Shown: positions 23,440 through 34,739 of the stretch, piece after piece | Layout: the number at the start of each line of letters is the position of its first letter | How positions within the stretch are numbered: position 1 is the first letter of the stretch | From: Bryum argenteum | Taxonomy: Eukaryota > Streptophyta > Bryopsida > Bryales > Bryaceae | Reading direction: 5' to 3' | NCBI GenBank assembly: GCA_037043015.1 | Contig: CM073330.1 | Location: 1,513,263-1,577,262 of the forward strand | DNA length: 64,000 nucleotides | The notes under the pieces: model-generated | Told to the model about the DNA's origin: nothing | Databases searched by the model: none | What the model saw: only the letters and a program-made list of their open reading frames with translations | Translations under genes and position numbers: made by a program

Positions 23440-23600
23440 CCACACAAAGTAGAGTTGATTTGAAACCCATTTTAAGTGATTTCGTCCGAAACAAACTCTA
23501 GATGAAGAAGTTATGGCTCTTGAAAGTTCTTATCCTTCATAGATCTACAATGTTTTTTTATGACAGTCGGCACGTTAAGGGGTTAAACACCAATAAAACT
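23440..23600 (-). repeat. Dispersed AT-rich repeat family, minus-strand copy (end piece)
   Basis: Reverse complement landmarks are AGAGCCATAACTTCTTCATC and CGGACGAAATCACTTAAAAT, matching 19845-19895 on the plus strand. Confidence 0.7.
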
Positions 23601-24412
23601 TATTTTTAGGCATGTTCTTCAATTTGCATTTCCAATAAAAAACTCCAATATTTATCTTGTTAAGATGTGACCAATGTGACAAAAAATAATATATACTTCA
23701 ATGAACAAGTGATATTTTTGAGATTACATACACTTGCCTATACATTTTAGATTAGTAAGTATTATGTGCAAAACTAATTTATATGGAGTCCTTGGAAACG
23801 TAACTCAGTCTTACGATGCTTAATGATAACACAAGTAGATTATAGGTTGATGATTATTACAGTGTCCACCCCGAGAGGGATTAGTAGTCCTATACCACTG
23901 TTGGTATGTCTTGTGGGCATACCACCAAGGGTAGGTCGAACAGACACTATATGAATTCACGCCAACCCATAGGGTATGGTCTTTTTCTTCTTCTTCTTTT
24001 TATGATTGTAAAAATCTCCATTGTTTAGGGTAGAGGTTGAAACCTTACATGCTGAAATTATCAAATGTCCTGATAAAATTATCAAATGCCATGTGTTGAG
24101 ATTGGAAGAGACATGAAACTTATGGAGCTTATAGCTTATGTAATATAACTATCAAATCCCTTTTGTCTAGGTTGTAAGAGGCTTAAAACACGTTTTGGAG
24201 CTGTTATGATATATTCTTTTCATTCCGACTACTTGTCTCCGGTAGTACTCATTTGAGTGCGTAAAGCCCATCACCGTGCCACTAGACTTATAACATGTCA
24301 TATCACTTTGATGGTAGGTGACATTTTTCACGAGCTTATATGGAGGAATACGCCCCTCTTTGAATACGCCCCAAATTACAAGACCATCCGATAACCATCC
24401 TCAGTTATATTT
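23600..24412. other. Unassigned AT-rich DNA
   Basis: No frame, RNA gene or repeat was recognised. A slightly GC-richer patch at 23865-23985 (CACCCCGAGAGGGATTAG) is non-coding as far as I can see. Confidence 0.35.
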
Positions 24413-25140
24413 CACTACTAAAAAAGAAAGAGGACTACAACATGACAAACGTTTCTATTGTGTAAACGTCGCCAAAGTTTAGTAATATTTTGAAACGTTT
24501 TCAATAATCTAATAAATAACATTGTTTGGTCACTACTACAATTTGAGGGGGTTTAACCCCAATTCCGTTAAAATGGCACTATGCCATGTGCCATTTTGTC
24601 ACACTAGATCCTACATTTGTGCTCATATAAAATGGTATATTCTGTAGTATCACTTCTTTATATACATCGTCACTCAGTTTTCCTAATATCACCTCAACAT
24701 TATGTTATATCACATGGTTTTTGAACTACAGTTCAAAAAGTTGAGGTGTGCCATTTTACCGGAATAATGCCATTCTTAACGAAATTGGGGTTGTTTGCAA
24801 CGTTATCTTCTCAAATGTTACGTAATTTTAGCACCATTTTCGAACTTGCTTGAGCAACATTCTCAAGAAATAAACTGCGTTGTTATCTAATTACCAAACA
24901 ACGTTATCTCTCATCACTAAGAAACGTTATTTATAATCTAGATAGTTATGAACCTTGCTTATTTTCTTGAGAACGTAGCTCAAGCAAGTTCCAAAACGGT
25001 GCTCAAGGAAGTTTTAAAACGTTGCTCAAGCAAGTTTTAAAACGTTGCTCAAGCAAGTTCTAAAACATTGCTAGATTTGGGCAACGTTTACTCAAAAGAA
25101 ATGTTTGTGGCGTTGCAAACACCCTTCCTTTCTAGTAGTG
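24413..25140. mobile_element. CACTA-like MITE with a nested inverted-repeat element
   Basis: The left end is CACTACTAAAAAAGAAAGAG. The right end on the minus strand is CACTACTAGAAAGGAAGGGT. Similarity continues inward for about 70 bp (CAAACGTTTCT / CAAACATTTCT, GTAAACGTCGCC / GTAAACGTTGCC). The CACTA termini indicate the En/Spm superfamily. There is no coding capacity. A clear 3-bp target duplication was not seen. Inside, AACGTTGCTCAAGCAAGTTT is repeated, and a second element sits at 24553-24792. Confidence 0.65.
24553..24792. mobile_element. Small inverted-repeat element nested in the CACTA-like MITE
   Basis: The left arm is AACCCCAATTCCGTTAAAAT followed by GGCA. The right arm on the minus strand is AACCCCAATTTCGTTAAGAA followed by TGGCA. 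The element is about 240 bp and non-coding. A CACTACTA word at 24531 just outside may be its true terminus. Confidence 0.55.
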
Positions 25141-25163
25141 GGTAATTCGATAATCTTCCATAA

Positions 25164-25311
25164 ACACGTAATTTGTTATAATGGGAATATTCAGATTATC
25201 AAATTGAGCTTGAGTTGAGCCAAATGTACTGTGTGGGTACATTTAGCTCGACTCCACCTAAACCCACATTTCTCAAAATCATTGCATAATACCATTATAA
25301 CGAATTACGTG
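25164..25311. repeat. Short inverted-repeat unit next to the CACTA-like MITE
   Basis: The left arm ACACGTAATTTGTTATAATG matches the reverse complement of the right arm (ACACGTAATTCGTTATAATG) with one difference. About 148 bp end to end, non-coding. Confidence 0.6.
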
Positions 25312-25409
25312 TTCATATTTTATTGAGAACATTGCTCGAAAAAGTTCCAAAACGTTGCTAAACTTGAGCAACATTTGAAAAGTAAATGTTGTGAACCCTT
25401 CAAATCCTA

Positions 25410-27300
25410 GTGGTGGTTACAGGGCAATGCTTAAGAAGAAGTAGAACAAATTTCGGACTCGGAAGCTGCAAGTCCTACCAACTTGCCGGACAACTTATCC
25501 AAGTCAGTTGCCAACATTTAGATGGAGTTGTAAGCGACGCTTACGTGGTATCACGTGCAGGTTATGAGAGATGTTTTACGTGGTTCATGTGCTCCGCATG
25601 AAACCGGTTTTGGGGATACCGGCTCTCAATAAGAAACATTTTAGCAATTCTACATTCCGAGGATCAGGCACCTGCGACAAAAGCACCTCGACTGTTCTTT
25701 GCAGTGAGAAAACCATCGCAGAGAAGTTGCATTGGAAGCAACGTCGACACGGACCAAAGAGCAAGATATCAGAGTACTTCGGAGTCAATCTGATAAAAAA
25801 GACGGGGAAATGGGAGGCGCATATCTGGTATGAACAAATATGATCTCGTTACTGTAAGTGTGGGTGCTTTCATCATGATTGTGTTTCATGTCGATTTTCC
25901 TTCATTGCTCTTACGGTATGCTGTGCTTTTCCTTTCAGGTACCAGGGGCAGACAAATTTATCTCGGTGAGAACTTAACTTCTATGTAGTTGCAGTTTCTG
26001 TTGTTGCAGAAGATGAACCGATTGATGTGCATAGACTCGTTCATGGTAGTACTGACGGCTGATTCCATATGCTTTGCGAACGTGTATGCAGGTGCATCAA
26101 CCACTAAGATTCATGTTGCACAGTAGTAGGTAAGTGCTACTCATCATCGTCTTCCATTACAACGTCAACTTCTGAACCATTCTGATGGCAGATTATAGCC
26201 GGTGTTCTCGAAGATGTTTAGAGGTGCTGAAGGGAGCTTTGTAATCTATGGCCCCATAAAATGTCTTCGTAGTGTGACAGTTGTTGGGTGCGATACCCAA
26301 GTACGCAACTCCGCAAGCTTTGGCGATTCCTCACAATAAAACTGATGAATGACATGGATCGAACCAGAACCCTACCAAGAGGAGTACGAATTTGTAAGTA
26401 ACAGGGGATCCAATCTCCCAATTTGAGCCATGACGTTCATTCCTCGATGACATATGCTTTCGGTTACATGCATTTACGAGGGGGTGAATGTGCTGATTCG
26501 TTACTGTAAGCTCTGAGGGTACTACCTAAGCTGTGTTTTTCATGTACCATTGCAACTTTGCAAGATGCAACTTCCATTGCAAAAGAGTGTTTCAGAAGAG
26601 TTTTGAAAATGATTTGAAACGTTTCAAAAAACGCTTCCAAGAATCGTTTCAAAAATCGTTTCAAAAATTGTTTCAAAAACGTTCACTACTAGATTTTGTC
26701 CCCATTTGCTAGGTTTGTGTTTTCATAAAAACCATGTTTGGGGATGAGCTTTAACTACGTAACAAATGAGGTAAAATTTGAGTAATGGGTTTGGAAACTT
26801 TTCGAGATATTTGAAATAGGAAGCCACGACTAGCAAAAATTTCGACATGGTTGAGAAGATAGTGGATGTCTACCACCTTCTAACGGTGAAGCCAGTGCTC
26901 ATCAAGAAAAGTCGTACTAAAACGTAGTAAGTATACTTTGTATTTGAATTATTGCTTACGATCAAAATCCTCTAAGATGTAGAATGCTTGAATGTCACAG
27001 ATCAAGTAGCTGTGCATGATTTTAGTATTAACATGTCATGAATGCTTGCCTTACCTACTAAATTACACGAAAGGGCGACGGTTGAGTCGATTCGTGGAAT
27101 TCACCCGATTGATTGTACGTTGAATCATTCGAATGCTGATGCAAGTTGTGTTTGGAGAGAAGTCCAAAGAACCGTTGGATCTCATACTAAGAAGGTGGTG
27201 GTTGCAAAAGTCTTCAAGAAACGTTCAGACCGTTCTAGGAGCTCTTCGGGGATGGCAAATCCTGCAATCCAACCAAAGGCAGATATATTACCTACCTAAG
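25410..27300 (+). pseudogene. AP2 transcription factor gene copy B, decayed
   Basis: This is a plus-strand paralogue of the intact gene at 42357-46918. Exon 1 (to 25827) keeps HGPKSKISEYFGVNLIKKTG and KWEAHIW, the start of the first AP2 domain. The microexon at 25939-25965 (27 bp; 26 in the intact copy, so the frame shifts) encodes GRQIYLG. The 31-bp exon is at 26092-26122. Only the end of exon 4 remains near 26366-26393 (PYQEEYEF). The end of the second AP2 region is at about 26833-26925 (DMVEKIVDVYHLLTVKP), and an exon-8 copy at 27042-27299 (NHSNADASC). The linker exon and last two exons were not found. Introns are altered by repeats. It ends near 27330, tail to tail with copy C. Confidence 0.85.
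26533..26690 (+). repeat. TTTCAAAAACG-type repeat, copy in AP2 pseudogene B
   Basis: GCAACTTCCATTGCAAAAGA, GTGTTTCAGAAGAGTTTTGA and several GTTTCAAAAA words recur, inverted, at 27415-27585. In both places the repeat lies downstream of the AP2 exons on the sense strand, so it may have been present before the two copies separated. Confidence 0.65.
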
Positions 27301-27414
27301 AGGTTGGTTGTATTCATGAGCTAGAACAAGTATTCACAAATAGAATAATGTGTGTAATTTTGATCACTTTTATTCTTATCCTTATCTCAGAACTTATAGG
27401 ATATAATTTTGGAG

Positions 27415-27585
27415 GCGTTCCAAAAAATTGAAACTTAACATATTTCAAACGTTTTTGAGACGTTCTTGAAACTTTTCAAATCATTCCTGGAACGTTACAA
27501 ATCATTTTTGAAACTCTTTTGGAACACTCTTTTGCAATGGAAGTTGAATCTTACACTGCTACATGAAAAGCACGGTAGGGTACTA
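27415..27585 (-). repeat. TTTCAAAAACG-type repeat, copy in AP2 pseudogene C
   Basis: The reverse complement reads CAACTTCCATTGCAAAAGAG and GTTCCAAAAGAGTTTCAAAA, as in 26533-26690. In copy C it follows almost directly after the exon-3 relic, so the exons between are gone. Confidence 0.65.
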
Positions 27586-27589
27586 CATA

Positions 27590-29068
27590 TGCATAAATGT
27601 TGGTAGTTGATGCACCTGCATACACGATCGCCAAATATATATCAGCCGTCGAACGATTCTATGCACATCAGTCCGTTCATCTTCTTCAACTACAGAGAAG
27701 TGGAAGTTCTCACCGAGTCTGCCCTCGTACCTGGAAAGCACAGCATACCGTAAGTGCAATGAAGGATATAATATTTAACATAAAACAGATGAAGAAACCT
27801 CCCTACACTTACAGTGACAAATCAGCAACCATGATCTAATGCAAGAGCAATTACATTCGTACCACGAACAGAGATATAAAAAATTGACAATCGGAGTATC
27901 ACACTAATCGTTCATACCAGATATGCGCCTCCCATTTCTCCGTCTGCTTGTACAGATTGACTCCACGGTACTCTACTATGATGTCTTGCTCTTCGGTCCC
28001 TGTCGACTTTGCTTCCACTTCTCTGCGCTAGATTTCTCACTGCAAAGAACAGTCGGGGTGCTTTCGTAGCAGGTGCGTGATCCTTGGAACTTAACATTGC
28101 GGAAATGTTTCTTATCCGAGGATCGGTATCCTCCGAAACTGGTTCCATGCTGAGCACATGGACCACGTAAAACATCTCTCATAACTTGCAGGTGGTACCA
28201 CGTGAGCATCGCCCACAACTCCATCGGAATGTGTGGGAGCTAACTCGGATAAATTGTAGAGCAAGTTGGTAGGACTTGGAGCCTCTGAGTCCGATGACGG
28301 AACTCGTTCTACTTCTTCCTTAGCATCGAACCTGTAACTGCGACTCGGAATTGTTACAAGAAGGTGCCAGAGTGGTGGTCCCAAGCTCGATTCCCACTGG
28401 AGTCCCACCTTCGGAGGGCAATGACTGTTGGCTCGGATCCTAGCCGGCATGAAGCTGCTGAAGGAAAGCAGGTGGAACTGAATCGATAGCTGTTACCGAT
28501 AGCTGTTACCTGGCCTCGCGAGCTTCCCACGAAAGGTGGAAGCAAAGTGACGCAAGCGCTCAAACAAGGTGGCCAGCACAGCCGGTGGGAGGCTTGCCAG
28601 GAATTCGAAGACGGGCGTACTCCAGCCTGTAAGAACCTTGAGTCAGGAACGGCTGAAACACACCCGTGTTGATCGCAGTCTGCACGAACTCGAAGTTGAA
28701 GCAGACACGGCTGACCATATGGACTCATCACGAATGCTCCGTAGAGCAGCTTCCCATTTCCAGAGGTCGCCTGGACAAAGTCACGGTGGCCACCCTGAGC
28801 TACCCCATACAGCTCTGTGATGACAAACCGCCCTGGCACCGTAGAAGCTAAGCACTGTGCGGCTACAGGCACATCAACCTCCCAGAACTGGTCGTCAGGT
28901 GTTGGAAGCCCGCGTGCTGTCCCTGTGAGGAACCACTGAGAGTTTACGTGCTGCATCTTTGGAGAAGGAGCGTGCAGCCGTTCGTTGAAGTCATTGTTGT
29001 TTTCCGCCTCCACCGGGGAGACTACATGCTCGCGACCCAACGCATTTGGTACCGGTTCGCTCTCCATG
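27590..29068 (-). pseudogene. AP2 transcription factor gene copy C, decayed
   Basis: This is a minus-strand paralogue of the intact copy. The start-like ATG at 29068 (MESEPVPNALGREHVVS) aligns with MASMPVPKALDRAPVVS. The N-terminal region is well kept (FVITELYGVAQGGHRDFVQA, then GKLLYGAFVMSPYGQPCLLQ), after which the frame shifts. The first AP2 domain at about 28030-27915 still shows RQGPKSKTS and EKWEAHIW but is out of frame. The microexon near 27710-27730 is nine bases shorter than in copy A. Exon 3 is at about 27600-27612 and is cut short. Nothing later was found. Upstream similarity to copy A continues through the 5' region to about 33.2 kb. Confidence 0.85.
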
Positions 29069-29439
29069 ACGGCCAATAAAGGCGTTGAGGCAATCTCCAG
29101 TGTGTCCTTATCGAGAGTGAAAACGGCTAGAAGGTCGGCCCTGACGTAGTAAACTCCAATCGAGTAGATCGACCTTAGCAAAGTGAGATAATTACCAATT
29201 CCTGCACACATGCACCCATGAGAGCACTCGAGAACCACTTGAGTATAACACAGAGGAGCAGGAGGAAACAAATCTTGCAAAAGCTCCGAAAAGCTTATGA
29301 TAGAGGTCGGCAGGTGTTGTGAACTTAGGTAGCCCACGTATGACGAAGGCGTGGGTGGGGTGGACCCTGCGCCGGCAATTGGACTCCCTTTTGTAGAAAC
29401 AAGGTTTCCCAAGCGGTACAATAGCCCTCAGGGTGAATA

Positions 29440-29537
29440 GCGAGCAATAGAAGCGTTGAGCTAGCAGTAGAAGCGTTGAGGAGCGACAAAAACGTTGGGG
29501 AGCGATAGAAGCGTTGAGGAGGGATAGAAACGTTGCA
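29440..29537 (-). repeat. Minisatellite in the 5' region of AP2 copy C, about 18-bp unit
   Basis: On the plus strand GAGCGATAGAAGCGTTGAG-like units repeat about five times with small changes (AGCAGTAGAAGCGTTGAGG, AGCGACAAAAACGTTGGGG and so on). No matching array was seen upstream of copy A, so the array arose in this copy. Confidence 0.75.
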
Positions 29538-29675
29538 CAAGCTCCGAAAAGCTTGGGATGAAGGTTGCTCACTGTGGGGTGATAAGGGCCACGGCAACTA
29601 CAATCGTGCAATATGTAGGTGGAGCAGTCGGGGACGTGAGTGTCCCAACATCCGCATACAAACTGTGCAGGAGCA

Positions 29676-29785
29676 CAGCGGAGAGACAATTCGAGTGCAG
29701 GAGCTGAGCGGAGAGACAATTCGAGTGCAGGAGCTGAGCGGAGATACAACGGAGCACAGCGGAGAGACAATTCAAGTGCAGGAGC
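29676..29785 (+). repeat. Minisatellite upstream of AP2 copy C, about 30-bp unit
   Basis: GGAGAGACAATTCGAGTGCA followed by GGAGCTGAGC is repeated about four times with minor changes. It lies in the presumed promoter or 5' leader of copy C. Confidence 0.85.
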
Positions 29786-29799
29786 AGCTCAGTAGCTAG

Positions 29800-32700
29800 T
29801 AGCGAGGGTATGCGAGGGTATGCATGACCAGTGCACCAGCTAGGGCCTCTTACTTTTTGGCAGGTCCTCAAAATACCGACTTGTTGACGTTTGTTCAGTA
29901 GGATGTCCTCACTCATGACGAATGGTATCTTAGAATATAATATGACGAGACTTTCCAAGGAAGAATGTCATTATAAGCTTATAACTGAAATATAGTTATT
30001 TAAAAGTCTGCATGATTCTTTGGAGAAGTGTAATTAAATATTTCTGAATACAAACATTGCAAAGCCTTTGATATTCAAGCCCCTACTTTACATTCAACTA
30101 TGTTTTCTATTTTTTTGCTTGATTAAATATAGTTCCCTTAAGGAGGCTACTATAGTAAGTAATGCATCACAATGGGATAAGTTTCTTTAAAAGGTTAGAA
30201 AGAAAATCAAGCCAATGGGACTTGTGGGGTTGCCACTTTGGTGAGAGGAAGGGTAAATCAAGTTAAATAACCAACAAATCCACTACAATCCATTTGTTAA
30301 AGTATTGTACTTGTATTTTGTTGGTTCTTAGGTCTTGATTTTATAATATTCATATTGGAATCAATATTGGTGTTTTATTATGTGAGCTTATTAGGCTATT
30401 AGCCATGTGAGTATATTTATCATGTCATGTCACATGTGAGCATATGAATCATACTAATCTAAATTAATCCATAGAGTTTAAACAAACTTAATCTATCATA
30501 ATAAAGTTATAGATTAAATTAGGATTCATATTCTAATAAATTTTGAAACACCATATTTAAATTTTTTACTTAAATATTCATATCATAATAAATGTTGAAA
30601 CACCATACTTAAATTTATCCATAGAGTTTAAATATGGTGTTTCAAAGACTTTAAATTTTGAAACACCATTATAATAATAAAGAATATGGCTAATTTTGGG
30701 TTTATATTATTTGTGAATAGTAGAATCATAGAATGCAAAATAGGTTGTGCACTTTATTAACACTAGTAGAAAATAGTGTCCAGAAGTTGTCTGTCATTAC
30801 ATATCTGGAACTACATATAACCGCTTTTTTTTCATACAACTTTGTATCCTCAAATCAATCAACACAACTACCAATATCTCGTAATTTTTTATTAGTGTAG
30901 GAGTCCAACCTACACTTGTATTGTACCAGTAATTTTTTTATGAAAATTGACAATAGTAGTAATAGATTGAAGGTACACAAAGTCATTGAAAAAAAATGTT
31001 TCCATGTAACGCCAGACATGTAATTGCAAACAAATTTTGGACACCATTTTCTACTTATTAGTGGAAACTATTCTCTAAGATGAACCTAAAGTGCTTAGAA
31101 TATGAGGTCGCCTAAAATTATTGTCAATCGTTTTGGTCTCTATAAGCAATGTGAATGTTCGACGTGAGAATGAAAAATGTAGGATTTGAACCTAAATATA
31201 GAGTACAATCACCTGATTGTTTCCTAATGAGAAGTTGTGTATGTACTAAGTCAAAACACTTTCCATCACCACCAAATAATATAAAATTTGTTCTTACATT
31301 TAGAGCATTGTCCCTTTATTTGCGTAACTAACTACTTCATAGATAAAATTATGTGTAACATATTCTCTTGAGGTAACGTTCAATCTTATTACAAATAACA
31401 ATGAAAATACATGAAATTGAATGTAGGCACCAAGTTCTAGGTATTCCAATAATAAGAAGAACTTGATGATGGAAACCAAGCCAATGAGTTACAAAGACCC
31501 TTGCTCGATAAATTTGGTTTAGGGTCATAATTACTCACTTGGTTTTAAGGAGCCTTGTCCGTGAGGCGAGAGCTTTACCCATCTCCAAAGGTGGTGGCTC
31601 TCTAAAAGGCTAAAAATGCCTTAGGGTGAAAGCACACTAAGGTGGGTGCACTTGCTCATTGTACTAAAAAAGTACCAAAAGTCAACAAGAAATTTAGGAA
31701 CAAAATTCTGTGGTACTTCGAGTACAAATTTTTTAAGGCATCAAATAACTCAGAGAGAAATAGATGGAATCCAATGCAAGTTGTTGGAATGCACATGTCT
31801 TATTAAGAGCTTTTAATTCTAGAGGTAACCATCGATGGATGTCAACCCCCACTATAAGAAAACGCTGCCATTATGAAGTCAGCACAGGTACAATACTACA
31901 ATCTATACTTTTATGGAAAAAAAGTGGGGTATCCAAAAAGGATAAAATCATTATGATTTCCAAAGAATTAGCCATGTACCACCTTTTTGTACGCCATGCA
32001 GAGAGGATGTGCAAAAAAAAAAAAAAAAAATGGATCATATTTCACTGAATTCTCCGCAAAACCAATTCTGGCCCTTTGACCGTAAAAAATTACCATAAGA
32101 AAAAAGACTTCCTCACATGCTTAGTGTGCTTTTGAAGGCTTTATGCATTTATTTACATAATTCATGTGTGAATTTGTACTATCCTCAATTCAAGGCAAAC
32201 TTTGTACTTTTGTAATTTTTTGGCAGGCGTGAGTGTACTTTGAAAAAGGTCTAAAAGTACAAATTTGTAAGTGTTCCCTTTTAATTTTAAAGAGGAGTAC
32301 AATGAAATTGTAATATTCATAAGTATTGACATCATTGCCTCGAATAAGATTAGTACTCATAGATTGGGGTGTAGCCCAAACTAGCCCTTGAAGTTGGCTA
32401 CCCCTGCTGAAGTGAATTTGAAACGTACTAAGTGATCCACCTTAGTGTGCTTTGGCCCCTTAATGGGTAAAATTCCTTTATCCATTGTAAACCATCGGAC
32501 TGCAATGTCTATTCATGCGCGTTTAAATTCAAACTGGATAGATTCTCGTTGCCAACTAGGTATAGATGCCAACTAAGATGATTCTGTTACCTTCTTCCAA
32601 AGTGTATGTGAGACTCGCGACCAATGCTTTACAAAATATTAATATCTTTCATATTGATTTCCATTTGATTATGCTCACCTTTAAATATTGACATCATTCA

Positions 32701-33220
32701 AGGTTACCACCTCAAAGTGTATGCGTGCCAACATAGATGATGCTATAATCTTCTTCTAAAGTGAATGGTAGACTCACCAATATTGCTTTGTAAAATATTG
32801 GCCTTGATATGACTTTTGAATTAGTTGTCAGCTTAGAGTATGCGTGCAAGCTTAGATGATGTTGTAATCTTCTAAAGATAATGGGAGATTCACAACCAAT
32901 GCTTTACAAAATATTAGCCGCCATATGGCACTTTGATTGTACTTGTGACTCTTAAGTACAAATTATATTTGATAAATCTTTAAAATTATATGGCTTTCAA
33001 TTCAAGAACAAATTGTACAAAGAAAGATGGTGTAAGCTATCATGACCACCTAACACTCATTTTGGATCTCTCACATTATGATTGTTTCATGCATTTAGTT
33101 ACAAATTTAAAAAGTTAATGGGAATGGTTTTCTCTCAACATTGTTACTTGAAGAGGGAGTTCTAATTGAATAATAAGGACCCTACCTTTGAGCATGGCCT
33201 AAGTAAAAAAAGAAATGAAG
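29800..33220 (-). repeat. Upstream part of the AP2 segmental duplication (copy C flank)
   Basis: On the minus strand this region parallels the DNA upstream of the intact gene (about 47750-48620). 29860-30090 matches 47760-48000 (GGCAGGTC, ATGAAGAATGGCATCTTA against ATGACGAATGGTATCTTA, AAGCCCCTACTT against TAGCCCCTACTT). 32455-32545 matches 48250-48345, and about 33120-33220 matches 48490-48590. Extra DNA of about 2 kb between 30.3 and 32.4 kb has no counterpart upstream of copy A. No gene was recognised. Confidence 0.6.
32565..32935. repeat. Three diverged tandem copies of a unit of about 120 bp
   Basis: Each unit contains, in order, GTGCCAAC(A)TAGATGAT-like, CTTCTTC(T/C)AAAGTG-like, AGACTCRC and GCTTTACAAAATATT-like words. 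Units begin near 32565, 32700 and 32830. Upstream of copy A (about 48350-48450) only one such unit is seen, so it multiplied in the copy C flank. Confidence 0.6.
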
Positions 33221-34568
33221 GACCCATTGTTATCCATTGCCTTGCTCAAAATGAAGAAAAACATCAAGAGATTGAAGGAAAATCTATTGATAGTGAAAGA
33301 TAATATAATAGCGCACAAAAGCAATAGAGCCTTCGGCTTATTAAGACAATCAGATTTGTATGGTTATGACAATAATATTCAAAGAGCTCTAAGAATGTTA
33401 AGATGCCCACAATTTAATAATGACCTTATACAAGTTTTAACCACCAATCGATGAATTAATAACACCTTCACACAATTTTAAGGACCGTTTGATGGATTGA
33501 TGATGACCTTTACATAATGTCTTTTGAAGGCCTATATAAGAAACATTGCCCTTTGTCTTCAAATGTTGTTCAAAAACATTTGAGGGACAAAAACAATAAG
33601 ATATGGTCAATTTCAATTGAAGACTTTTTGTACAAATTAAGACATCTCTGCTCATTAGAATCCCTTCATGGATGCCCGTCTAAGAATTATTTGAGAAAAC
33701 TTTTCATGCCAACTCTTGAACTTTCATTGGCAATCGAGTGGTTTTTACTCAAAATTTTAGTCCAAGAATTATTGCACTTAATGCCAATTGTTGACCTTTC
33801 ATCTACTTGACACTCTTGGTAGAGATTGTCATCCGAACATCTTAACCCTTCATGAATTGGCACTTGTAATAGGAGATTTTTGGTCCAACAATACAAAGTT
33901 CTTCAAAACTAAACTCGTACTCACAATTGTCTAGTTATAACAAAATTATCATTAAAAGTTAAAACATATAATATAGGAAAGTTTCCAAGTGATAATATGG
34001 AGTTTAAGTTATATAAATATATAGGATATAATGGGAAAAATGAGTGATGTTAGAAACATGTGGCATTTATAAGGCATAATCAGATATGGCTCTAAAATCA
34101 TACGGAGGATAACAACTTGACTCCAAGAGAGCCTAACGTTGGACTCAATACTAAATTAATCCCTGAAGCAGTTGGGTAAACATCAACCAAACTCGCCTAC
34201 AAACAAGAATTTGGAGAGCATGATAATGAGAAAGTATATAAGAATTAATCATACCTTTTCCTACACATTCAACATATCAACCATGAAAAGTCTCACCTCC
34301 AACTAAACAATAAACACATGCAACACATGATAAGAGGAAGGTCATTTCATGTAATTTTATACACTTTAAAGAATCAAGAATGGCTAGATGGTGTACTCGC
34401 ACCTCTTTTATGAAAAGTAAACAAAATCCAAAATGGTACATGTACCTTTCATCTAAGGTCCAAATTTTATAAATTAACATTTTCTCGGGGGAAAAGGTAA
34501 AGATAGAAGAGATAAAAATGTCATAGGGGGGTATGAGTTCGTGTGACCAAATGGTTATCCCCTACCGG
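33221..34568. other. Unassigned AT-rich DNA
   Basis: Frames at 33215-33454 and 33517-33810 are short and lysine- and leucine-rich, and show no known domain. I treat them as chance frames. No repeat or RNA gene was recognised. Confidence 0.35.
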
Positions 34569-34739
34569 CACCCACTTTTAAAAAGTATACATTTCTATTT
34601 CTTTACTAATGAAGAAAATATAGCTTTGCATTATGTATATGCAATTTAACAAAAACATCATCAATGCATATGCTAATTTAACTATTCCCTTTCAAACATT
34701 TGATCAAATTAGCCTCTAATTTTGGCTATTATGCTATAA
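34569..34739 (+). repeat. 171-bp direct repeat, left copy
   Basis: It matches 36310-36480 over its whole length with apparently one difference (CATCATCAATGC against CATCACCAATGC). The two copies bracket an unrelated 1.57-kb segment. They lack TG...CA ends, so they do not look like LTRs. Confidence 0.95.

Noticed and set aside
33215-33810. Two adjacent plus-strand frames of 79 and 97 codons
   Set aside because: Composition follows the AT-rich background, and there is no recognisable domain and no link between them.
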